Assembly: GCA_037957365.1 (NCBI GenBank)
Contig: JARHVA010002128.1
Coordinates: 1,152,501-1,216,500, forward strand
DNA length: 64,000 bases
Direction of reading: 5' to 3'
Origin: Torreya grandis
Taxonomy: Eukaryota; Streptophyta; Pinopsida; Cupressales; Taxaceae
Of this stretch, positions 23,693 to 34,168 are shown piece by piece. The notes under the pieces are model-generated. The model was not told where the DNA came from and searched no databases. It saw only the letters and a list, made by a program, of their open reading frames with translations. Numbering within the stretch: position 1 is the first letter of the stretch; every line of letters begins with the position of its first letter. The translations under genes and the position numbers were made by a program.

Positions 23693-24310
23693 GTGAGTGT
23701 TATGTCATAAGTCAGATGGTAAGGTACCACTATTCATGGTATCTTTGAGTAATAGGATTCTAAAGGAGGGTATACTATATGATCTTAGTTCTATCATCTA
23801 GGTCTAGCTCATACATGATCTATATGAGGTTTTAGTCAGAGGGTATAAATCCATAAGATCAATCATATTATTGATAGCTTGGATCTATGAGAGGTTTCTA
23901 ATGTATCGATCAATTGGATTTCCCCATGTGGTCGATGATAGGTCACCTTGAGTATGGAGATGGAGAGAGGACAAAGTAGTGTGAGTTATGCCCTACATGG
24001 TAGTGTTATAGACTTTGAGACATGCAGGCATAGTGTGGTATCCATATGGGCATATAATGACTACATGGCCAAGCTAGTACATAGTTTCACCATCTACAAT
24101 GAGGATAGAGGTTATTAGATACTATACTTGGTGGATAGAGCCACATCCAATAACACAAGTGCTAAGATAGATGGGATTACCCAATCTAGTGGCATCAATA
24201 TTGATGCCTAACTAGTGGGCTCAACATGTGAGAGATCCATAGGGGAGGAAGGGACTAGGGCCACTAGTGATGAGGTTGATATTCAAACCATGTTGTGAGT
24301 GACCATGTAT
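23240..24310 (+). pseudogene. Plant mobile domain (MAIN/MAIL-like) gene remnant, antisense in gypsy B
   Basis: Plus-strand pieces follow the order of the aminotransferase-like plant mobile domain. In the LTR part come LVVLGLGGIVDM, LLVMFIGCWE and WEVDGDMVEVNINLKDVHVI (about 23445-23515), the 'F....GEM..TLEDV..LLGLP' region. After a short gap the internal part reads LLIAWIYERFLMYRSIGF (about 23875-23930), RHAGIVWYPYGHIMTTWPS (about 24022-24078) and WIEPHPITQVLR followed by stop and MGLPNLV (about 24133-24198). These match 'W.WERF..', 'V.W.PY' and 'I..H.P.RVLRQFG'. In-frame stops and at least one frame change make it a pseudogene. MAIN/MAIL proteins act in silencing and genome stability; many related copies ride on transposons. 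Confidence 0.72.
23679..23714. repeat. Perfect 14-bp inverted repeat at gypsy B LTR/internal junction
   Basis: TGACTTATGACATA (23679-23692) is followed by eight bases and its exact reverse complement (23701-23714). The right LTR lacks it. Confidence 0.8.
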
Positions 24311-25265
24311 TGGGAAATAATGATAAGGAGCAAAGAAAGAGGAGAGAGATGCAAAGGTAGTAACACTAGAGATACCACTAAGGACATGAAATCAATGGAG
24401 GTAGGAGTAAGAGAGAGTGGAGACTATCACCATCCCTAATGACCCATTAGGTGAGTCAGAGGAGAGATAGATGATATAAATACCACTCAGGCATAAGTTG
24501 AGATAGATGTGATCTATGATAGCTAGATTTTAACTGAGGAGGTGACTTATAAAGGAGGTGTTAGGATACCATAAATATATAGAGACTATGCTAGGTGGTC
24601 ATGTAGATGGTAATACCATAGTGGTTGAGACACAAATAGGTAATAAAGATGATTAAATTATTGCTTTATTTTTCATTTTTAGAAATAAAGACTAGAGGTA
24701 GATTGATATTGTGAGATATGAAAATGATATAATATTTATTTGGGTGTGATTTTGTAGGCATCACTAGGGATGATGAGAGATGGGGTCCCTTATGAATGGA
24801 TTAATCTATAAAATCCTAGATGAGACTCTAAAAATGTATGACCCTACTTCAATAGAGGACTTGAGTTAACCATCTACCCTAGCTCATTTGAGCTAGTTCA
24901 AATTAGCAAGGGAGGTAGTGAGGTAAATATGAGCATAGAGGGAGAGGATGTAGCCACCATCAAAGATGGGTGTAGGAGAGATATGGGCTTGGTGGGTCTT
25001 GGTTAACAAGAGATATACACATTTATTTTTAGTGATGCAGATGACACAGGCACATATAGTGATGCAAATCCAGTTGATGTAGCCACATAGAGTGACCCAG
25101 ACTGAGTTAGTCAGGTACAAATATAGATAACACATCTATTAGGATAGGTAGAGGGATTTAGATCTTAAACAACATCCTTATATTTTACTATTTAGAGGAG
25201 TCAATATGAGGCCTCAATAGGTAACATGGCTAGGATATGATAGATATATAGGATGGGGCATAGCC
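24311..25265 (+). other. Gypsy B internal DNA downstream of the plant mobile domain remnant
   Basis: This stretch is GA-rich on the plus strand and may be the decayed C-terminal tail of the plant mobile domain gene (for example 24310-24560). I cannot identify further motifs. The 80-codon minus frame at 24893-25135 has no recognisable content. Confidence 0.4.
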
Positions 25266-25273
25266 ATAGCCCT

Positions 25274-25347
25274 AGAACATTATATATATATGGTTGTAAT
25301 TGTATCAAAACTTATGATATATATATATATATATATATGTATATGTA

Positions 25348-25422
<75 letters not shown>

Positions 25423-25444
25423 ATATATGTATGTATGTATATAC

Positions 25445-25508
<64 letters not shown>

Positions 25509-25603
25509 GTATGTGTATATATATATATATGTATATATATATGTATGTATATACGTATATATATATATGTATGTATGTATGTATGTATATATATATGTAT
25601 ATG

Positions 25604-25655
<52 letters not shown>

Positions 25656-25796
25656 CACACACACTACATATACATATATATACACACATATATATACATA
25701 TATATATACATATATATATATATACATACATATTTATTTATATATATATATATACATATATACATATATATAGATACACACACACACACACACATA
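25274..25796. repeat. Large compound TA/CA/TGTA microsatellite
   Basis: About 520 bp of (TA)n are interspersed with TGTA/TACA, GTGTGT (about 25616-25636) and CACACA (about 25777-25793) runs. Frames made of Tyr-Ile or Tyr-Thr-His on both strands are artefacts of this repeat. Confidence 0.98.
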
Positions 25797-25929
25797 TGAT
25801 GTATCATTTTGACATATTAATGTTGATTATGTATGTTTTTGTTATCATGGTTGTGGTTGTGGATGTGTTGGATATATTTATTTCTATTACATGTATATAT
25901 CTCTTGTTGTATATGCTATAATAAATATA

Positions 25930-28600
25930 TGAGATGTGGTTTCTTTTATAGCATTATGTAGAACACATGCATGGGTAAAAATAAATAGGCAAAAAGGACT
26001 TGGAAACATATAATCAATAAATATTTATTACACACTATTTCAAGTTGGGAAGTGTGCAATAACAATAAAATGACTAACTATAAAGAACCAAGTGATGGTA
26101 AAACAAGATGGAAAAAAAAGAATTTGTTTTTAAACCAAACTGAAAGATTTTTTCACCAAATTAAAATAATTAAAATCATACTAAATCACATTGGGAAGTA
26201 TGAAAATAATGTAATAAAATGAAAGTTATGTCAAAGAGCATAAATGGTATAAACTAAAATTAATTAAGTCAATCAATTATACTAAATCATGTTGGGAGGT
26301 ATAAGAGAAAAATAAAATTTGCAAAATATCAATCTTAAATTGATCACACTAATTCAAGTTGGGAAGTATGAAAAATTCAATAAATGGTTATATTCTTACA
26401 TGCACTCAGAGAATAAGAAGATAAAAGTGAAAGAGAAATGAAGTAATCATAAAACATAATAAATAAAGATAGGAAGTATGTCAATGATGTGTAACATCAT
26501 AATCATTCACATATTATCTCATATATGACACATGTAATTTTATTTGTGACTTGGATTATTGGAAAATTTTGTGAGGAATGTCAGGTCCTATATATGGTCT
26601 TACACTAAAACTCAAAAAGAGAACACCATTTTGGTGGAAAAATTAGGATAAATAAGGTAACAAAGGATGTGGGTAATAGGAAGGAAAAAGGTGGTAATTT
26701 GTGAGGATGGCCAGGTCTTATCCATGGTCTTATAATGAAAATCACAAATGAGATACCAAGGGGAGTGATCAGTAGACAAAACAATATTTCTCAAGAGGAA
26801 ATATGAGGGAAATAGGGAATGAAAAAGGGAGTGTAAAAATCAAGACTTATGCATCTTATGAGAAGACCTTAGGATACAAGAGGCATATTAAGGACATGAG
26901 AATACACTAAGTGACTAGTGACCATCAATGTACAAAGGAAACATGCTCGTTATAGACATAAATCTTTATAGGAAAATAAGTGTGCTACTAAGATCAACTC
27001 ATAAAGCTAGATTAGTACAAAAAAAATTAAAATAGATCTACCTTCCCATAATGTGTTCCTCATTCCTTAGGACCCCTTACAGAGTCATCAGTCTACTACA
27101 AATATTAGTTACTTACATGAGATATTAGGTATCTCTAAAATATTTTTTTATTCTCCTCTTCTAATCTACTGGCCTACCGCACTCCAAAGGACCTCAACTA
27201 TATCATGAGGCTAATTGTGGAGTTTTATCTTTGACTATAATAAGGAGATGTGCTTTGAATCACATCTTTTAGTCTGATTTTGACTTTTAAGAATATTTTT
27301 GCCTTTTGTATCATTATCTTTTGTTTAAATGATTTGGATTTTAAATTTTTATGGATTTTTAAAATTTCTCCTCCATATGGATTTGGAATGACCAATCATG
27401 AGAGATGTAATGATACACAAAAATGAGATATAGGCTTAGGATAAAGGAATATAAGTAACCAAAGACAAAGATTGGCTAGGACACTTAGTCTAAACAATGA
27501 ATTAGTATATGATCTCAAGTCTCAACCTTGTATATGTTTAGTTTTTGAAAAAGGAAGAAGGTAAAAAGGAGATCCAAAGTGGACCAGTGAAAGGAAAGTA
27601 TAATGAAATTCATTGTTTGCTAACTACTCACATGGTAAAATGAGATTAGGACCAAAGGGAACAAGGTTTATATAAACAATTCACAATGAGAATTATCTAT
27701 GAAAATTAGAGATAGGAAATAAAACAATCATGAAGACACAAGAAGAGAGTTTTGAGAAAAACTCAAGATATAAAGAGATATCAATGATAAATAAACACAA
27801 TCATATGTGAATATAAATGAAAATATAAGAAAAATATAGTACAAAATAGTGAAGAATCACCATATATGAAAAATATGAATTTGACATAGTTTAAAATGAT
27901 ATAGCAAATAGATAATAATGAATTTGAGCACACACCCAATCAAAATCAAAATGTAAAGTCACCATGAATATACTCATAAATACTAATAAATATTCCCACC
28001 CACATTATCCAAGACATCATATATGTCTCTATGAAGCTAGATACGAATGGTTGCTAATGTCTCATCAATCTTTGTTGAAAACTAGTAAAATATTTCTCTT
28101 CTAATCTCCTCAATTGAAAAAGTAGGAAAGCTTAAAAGATCATGCTAAGGAAAATTAGGCAAATAATGCTCAATAGAATGTGTGGGAGTGGGTTCTAAGG
28201 GACATTCAAGAATAATGGGTGGATAAGTAACCATGGGTGAGGGAATCATGGGTTGAGAAGGATCCATAGGTGAGGGAAGGTCCACAGGTGAAGGAATCAT
28301 GGGTGGAGGCACAAAAGGTGATAAGGGCCCATAAGAGGGGATGGAACCACTATATGTGGATCCATGGGAGAAGGAGGATCCTTCTTGTGGGAAAAACTTA
28401 TGGGAGGAATAGAATAAGGTTTGGAAATATATACAAGGTGATCCTTAAGGTGTTGTTAAAGGATGTAGCAATGAATGGTGTGATGGGTTCCACATTAGTG
28501 CCAAAGACAATACACTTCACCATAACTATGTAAATATTTAGGTAGAACCTTTAGGGGAGGTGTTATTTTGTCTAAATTAGGAGAAGAAGGATGCAAATTA
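25930..28600 (-). other. Gypsy B internal DNA, pol region expected, not recognisable
   Basis: RT, RNase H and integrase should lie here, but no motif is visible. At 26030-26370 a short unit of the type CATACTAAATCA-TTGGGAAGTATG recurs four times (about 26030, 26177, 26277, 26344), with a partial copy near 26470. The rest is AT-rich with many stops on both strands; the 87-codon plus frame at 28270-28533 is a GA-rich shadow. Confidence 0.45.
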
Positions 28601-28611
28601 TTAATATACTA

Positions 28612-29100
28612 TCACAACTTGTGACAATGGGTAGAATAATGATTATCTATCCCATGGAAGTAATAGATATGCTTGTGAGTGGTATTAGGAGAAGCACTCA
28701 TAAAAAGTAGTATAAAGAGAGTGGAAGAAGTTAGAGAATACTCATTGGCCCATTTTGTGGGAAAAGGATCCATCTTAGGCAAGGGAAACAAACCATCACC
28801 AATGGAAGGTGGTGATGTAGGAGGAATGGAACTAGGCTCAATGGAAGGATCAACGAGATGAGAAGTAGGGATAGACTCAATAATAACAAAAGTGGGAATA
28901 GGCTCAACTATAGTAGGAGTGGGAATGGGATTTGATAAGGGCTCTAATAAATAACCATCATCATCATCTAGGGTATGAATATCAAAGACATAAGTAGGTA
29001 TAACCTTGTCATCTAAGGAAGTGTAGTGAATAGAATGTCGAGTCTTGCCTAAGACTATGATAATATCATCAAAAAGAGGCTTATGAGAATAAGGATGCAA
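28612..29100 (-). pseudogene. Gypsy B Pro-rich polyprotein segment (162 codons)
   Basis: The open frame begins MHPYSHKPLFDDIIIVLGKT. A Pro/Ile/Ser-rich stretch with repeated 'EPIPT' units occupies the middle, and it ends with YYFHGIDNHYSTHCHKL. The end fits the degenerate 'FH...GH.T..C..L' motif of gypsy Gag proteins. It lies downstream of the protease-like frame on the same strand, so either the order is unusual or this is a linker region. I do not recognise the product as a whole; being open for 162 codons in such decayed DNA may reflect low-complexity composition. Confidence 0.4.
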
Positions 29101-29343
29101 GAAATCAAGAAGATATGAGATGATATGGGGTAATAGATCAAAAGTTTTAATATTTAGGTTAATCTCATTGGGCTCATCATCATCAAAATCTAGGAGGTTA
29201 GGAAGAATGTTCCTAATGCATTTGGGATGACCATTATAACTTCAAGTTGAATTAATGGGAAAATTAAAATGCTAAGACACATAAAATGGAATGTTAGGTA
29301 AAGGTTCAAGAGTAAGAATATTGAAGACACCGCGGTCTTATAA

Positions 29344-29613
29344 TTATTCAAAATTCCAAAGTTTAGTGTCACCCTGAATCCTATAAATGGCTCCATTATG
29401 AGGGAATTTTATGCATTGGCAAGTAAAAGAAGCAATAGATATCATACGATGAGTCCACAGTCTACCAAGAAAGATATTATAAGAAAGGGGAATGTTAAAT
29501 ATCATTACCTTCACATGAATAATGATAGGTGGGATCATGATGGGAAGCCACACACAATCTAGAAGAGGTATTTGCCTTTTATCATATCCTTGGTAGGTAT
29601 TGCATCTAGACAT
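29344..29613 (-). pseudogene. Gypsy B protease C-terminal part
   Basis: The 89-codon frame contains DKRQIPLLDCVWLP, VKVMIFNIPLSYNIFLGRLW, HRMISIASFTCQCIKFPHNG and IYRIQGD. The pattern 'Y[ND].ILGRPWLH.M.A..S...Q.IKFP..G....GD' is the C-terminal half of plant Ty3/gypsy aspartic proteases (Tat-like). The N-terminal catalytic loop is not readable; the frame 29704-29976 may hold decayed upstream sequence. The order after Gag on the minus strand is as expected. Confidence 0.68.
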
Positions 29614-29980
29614 GAGATTGTATTCTAAATATCCAAGGGTCTTAATGAAGTTGAGATAGGTAATGTACGTTCTATAACCCTCATTAATTAATTAATGTTT
29701 AATTTAGATATCACCAATTTGAACACTAATGAATATGGGAGGATCATCCACATGAAACAAAATCTTATTAGGATTCATAGAAGCTATGGTAAATTTTAAG
29801 GAAAGATAAGTGTCTAGAGTTTCATTAATGTTGATAGACATCTCCTCACATTGTTGTAATATACTATCCTTAGATCTAGATAAGGCTACCTCCCATCCTA
29901 CTAGGTGAGGATGAGGGGCATTCATCTCAAATAATAGTTTTATAAGATGGTTTCTATGATGGGGAAAATTCCTCATAATC

Positions 29981-30472
29981 TCAATAATTGGAATGGGGAT
30001 GGGATATTAGTGAGTTCAATGATGGGATCCCACTCATCATATCCCATAATAAGGTTTTTAGATATAGGTGCATAATGATTAGGGAGGTCCCTAGAAGGAG
30101 GAGATAAAGCACATTGGAATTTGTGTTGGTAATAAGAAGAAGGTTTAGAATAAGTTTGAAAATCATGTTTTGATGATGAAGAAGTTGATTCAAGTTGATT
30201 TTCAGAATTGGTAGAAGAAATGTTAGTAGAAATTTGATTGTCATTATTATTAGAAGATGACTAAAGAGTGGTAGAAATATAAAAGTAAGTGTTATCAAGG
30301 GAGAATCATAAATTAAATCATCAAAAGTGATATAGTCATCTTGACCCAACTCATTTAAATGGGTTAGAAAAGATTCATGGATAACGTGATATGTTCTATA
30401 TGAAGGAGGAGTGTAGATAGGTTGAGAATTGATAAAAGTAACCACCCTTCTCATATTAGTCATGCTAACCAC
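29981..30472 (-). pseudogene. Gypsy B Gag C-terminal/linker frame
   Basis: A 163-codon minus frame starts MVSMTNMRRVVTFINSQPIY followed by TPPSYR. Its second half is a Leu/Ile-rich reading typical of a shifted frame. It lies between the Gag core (31.2-31.6 kb) and the protease remnant, so it is most likely the Gag tail or linker. I recognise no domain in it. Confidence 0.4.
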
Positions 30473-30979
30473 ATTCTCTTTGGAAGTTGGTTTGAAAAAA
30501 AATTCTATATTATTGGTGGAAGGGGTGGCTTTGTCTTGATTATCTTGAATAGGTTGATGATTAGGAAGAGGGTCATTATAGATAGCTAAATGAGAATTTG
30601 CTTGATTTAAGGCTTGAGTTTTATCATGTGATGTATAATACTTAAAATTAATTTCATAATCTTGTTGACATTTTCAAATGATAGAATTGTGATAAAAATT
30701 AGGACCAAGAAGAAAATCCATATCTAAATTATGAATTTGTCTACATGTCTCATGAGAATGACCCCAACTAGCATGAAACCAACAAAACTTGGTAGGTTCA
30801 TACCAAGATTTCATAAGATGGGTAGGGTCAAGATCTCATGGAAGAGACCTAGGTAGACACTTAAGTAATTTAGCTAAGGATAGAGTTTTATTAACATTAA
30901 TGTTATTTGGTGAAGATAAGTGAGGATTGGTATATTATTGAGAAGGGGGAGCTAGTTCTGATGAAGGGGTAGGAATGAT

Positions 30980-32460
30980 AGCTTGAACATTGTGAATAGT
31001 GTCAGAAGAATTTGTAACACCATCATTGGTAATATTGTGTTTTTGTTCTTAAGTAGGAGATGAGGACCTACAAAATTTTTGGGTGGCTCGAATTGATGCA
31101 TAAATAAATATTTTCATTTATCTTTATCAATAGCCTCATCTAATATACATGGAGAGAAAGTGCAGACCAGATATTGAAGTTGAGGAAAAAGGGCATTGGT
31201 AAAGAGATAGAAAAGATTATCATCAGCCATGTTATGTTCACATTTGTTTTACAAAGTTTTCCACCTTTTAATAAAGGATTGAGAGATATCATTTTCAAGT
31301 TGTTTGAAATTTATGAAGTAGGCCAAAATGTTTTCAAGAAGATCATTAGTTTGGGATTCTTGAACTAAAGCATTCACTAAATCCTCCAAACTAGTAAAAG
31401 AATGAATTTTAAGTTAGTTGTACCAATCCAAGGCATCACCTGTGATATTTTTGGCTAATAGTTTGGTAGAGGAAAAGTTTTTCAATTTGAACCGATCCTT
31501 ATAAAGATTTCTAAAATTTTTAAGATGAAGGGTGGCATCTATTGATCCATTATAAGAAATTATAGGTGCGATACCTCCTATATCAATCTTAGCAATTTAA
31601 GTAGTGAGAGGTTCATTTTGGAGATACTTAATGGTTTTGTTGACCAAAGGAGGTTTAAAAATGATATTACTTTGAGAATCTTGAAGAGGAGGAGGGGGAA
31701 CATTCTGGTTATGTGTGGCTCAAGCCATTGGTTGAGGATGAGATTGAAGATGAAGAATGTGGTTTTTCATTCTCATCATTTGATTTGTGTTATCATCATG
31801 AAAGGTATTCATTTGATTGAGTATTTTTAACAATAGTTAATATGTTTTATTCACATTTTTAGAATCATTAGAGTCAGTATTAGTGGTTTGGGTACCACTA
31901 TTGGTGTTCATAGGAGCTTGAGAGGAACTATGAGAATGGGAGGCACTAGTGGAAAAATTTACTTGTGTAGAAAAAGATGGACTAATGAATGCTTGAGAAG
32001 AAGAAGAACTAGTAGAATGCTTACCTTTGGTAGAAAATGATGTAATAGTGGAAGGATTAAGGATAGGGTATCTTATATGAGCCCACTAGATGTAGAACCT
32101 ACCATGTTAGTGGATATACTAGGCATGGAAGTGGAATAAGTTAGAGAAGAAGAGGTCATGGTATGAGAAGGGGTCATAATTGAAGCAAGAGGCTAAGAAT
32201 CAAAAAAACTAGTACCCCCAAATCTATTTGAGAATGTATGAGTATATGAATGAGGATCTTCAACTTGACCACTAATCATAAGATTGTAAATGGTAAAAGG
32301 ATCTTTTTCTTGATGTTCAAGAAATTTTGAGATAAAGAATAGAATTTTAAGGGTATACTCTAATTCAGGTTGGTATTTTAATGATAATAGTGGATTACAT
32401 TGTGAAGAGGGATTAGGAGGGGTCCCATAGTTCATTGTACAACTAGAAATATGAACATTA
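30980..32460 (-). pseudogene. gag: Gypsy B Gag remnant
   Basis: The minus strand from about 31590 reads SYNGSIDATLHLKNFRNLYK, then DRFKLKNFSSTKLLAKNITG, DALDWYN, a stop, and LEDLVNAL. This is the retrotransposon Gag capsid pattern 'F.G..D...HL..F......F.......LL.K.L.G.AL.WY..L'. Upstream, 32435-32193 gives an 80-codon frame (YTLKILFFISKFLEHQEKD) probably from the Gag N-terminus. Stops and frame changes occur throughout. It lies on the 5' LTR side of the element, as gag should. Confidence 0.72.
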
Positions 32461-34149
32461 CTAGCATCTAAGAGAGGAACCCTACTCTATCTATGGGAGA
32501 GCCTATGAGGTTTGGTGAGATTCATCACATCTACTAAATGCAACTTCGTATTGTCATAAAAAAATTCCATGATGAAGGGCATAAAAGAGAGATGAGGAAA
32601 AAAGGAAATAAGAAATGGTATAGAGAGAACAAGATTTACTGGGTCGACCTAGCACAAAAATAGGGTTTGTAAATTGTATAGGGTCAAATAGGTCAATCCA
32701 ATATAATGAATAGGGGTTGAAAAAAGGTATAGGGTTGAGTGGGTTGACCCAATATAGTAGAAATGGAAATTTATAAACTAATGATAGATTTGTGGATTAA
32801 AACAAGAAAATTTTTACAATCAATTTGAAAAGAAATAGTTGAAAAGAAAAAACAATCAATTGGATTAACACTGGCCAATCTAACTAAATCACACAACACA
32901 AAAATTTTCACCAATGCTAGTTAATTAAAGTTTTTCAAATAGAAAATACAATTTAAAAAAGAGAAATAAATCAAATTAGAAAGTAAATATATAACTAATT
33001 GGTTAACCTAAATGTCTATTAGATTATTAAGATATGATTTTAAATGTGATGGGAAGTTGGCTGTAAAGAACTAGAATGGCAATCTAATGATGGTTTTAGG
33101 TAGTTTGGGATGAAAGGGACTATAGTGGTAATGATACAGGCTTGGTATTGGGTCTTACCCCTCACTTCATAGACTGAAGTGATAAGGGTATTAGGTGCTT
33201 AGCTAGAATATACCATTAATCATGCTTTATACTTGACCAGAGTATTAAGTTAGCTTCCCACTTAGTGATGAAATCCAAGTAGGTTGGTTTTGGGTAGACA
33301 AACATTAAAATTCTTGTTTAGATTTTGTTATTTGGATATGTGTGTATAAAATAGAAAATAGTGAACTAAATGATTAATTGAAAACCACCTAATTAAGCTA
33401 TGTGATCTATTTTAATCATGAAAACAACAAGAAAAGAAGTGTGAACTAATTACTAACATATAAGGTTAATTCCAAATTTAAAACAAGGTACAATGTTTAT
33501 ATGGTCAAAAATGTAAGCATAAAATATAGAAAAAGGTTGATAGGGTCAAACCTATATTATGGAATTAGGGTCTAAAAATGAATAGGGTCAATAGAGTTGA
33601 CCTAGTTGTCTAGAGAGCACATAAAACACAAAACTAGGTCATCAATGTCAATCCATTTGATTGTGCAAGGGCAATTTTGAAGACTACAAATTATAAAAGG
33701 AAAGACTATAAATAAAGAGATAAAAAGATAAAAAGGAACATTTGTGGATCAAATATGCAAATAATGAAGAGTATTATTCAAAAACTTTGATATATGCTCA
33801 TAAATTTTGCTAACTGGGTTGATTTGGTCGATCAAGCTTTATAAAAACTTGTTGCTGAGTTCCTGAAATGTATAGGGTCAACTGGTTCAACCTAGTATGC
33901 TAAGAAAGATTCCTAAAAATTTATAGAGTTGACTAGGTCAACCTAATAGTCTAGACTGGATGTCTATAAATCTAAAAAATTGTACTAGGTTGACAGGGTC
34001 GATTTAGTAGCCTATACCTAAAAATCTACATGTAGAAGTTAGATTCTGGGTCAATAAATTCAATTTACTATGGTATATATATGATAAAAATAATGATGAA
34101 ATAATTAAAGAAATGAAATAAGATGAAAAAATCCTATAATTTTTAGTTC
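32461..34149 (-). other. Gypsy B 5' untranslated region with TTGAC-rich motifs
   Basis: This is the non-coding leader between primer site and gag. It holds repeated, partly palindromic phrases of the form 'tatagggttgac-gggttgaccca' (about 32640, 32683, 32730, 33540, 33590, 33870, 33922, 33985). The same motif occurs in the LTRs. No reading frame was recognised. Confidence 0.55.
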
Positions 34150-34168
34150 ACATCAGGTTCACTAGAAT
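34150..34168 (-). promoter_or_regulatory. Candidate primer binding site of gypsy B
   Basis: Next to the 5' LTR the minus strand reads TTCTAGTGAACCTGATGTG. It resembles gypsy A's TTTGGTGAGCCCGAC with G-to-A changes. The tRNA is unknown. Confidence 0.45.

Noticed and set aside
25253..25921. Open frames of 126-222 codons on both strands made of Tyr, Ile, Thr and His
   Set aside because: They are translations of a TA/CA microsatellite in all phases, not genes.
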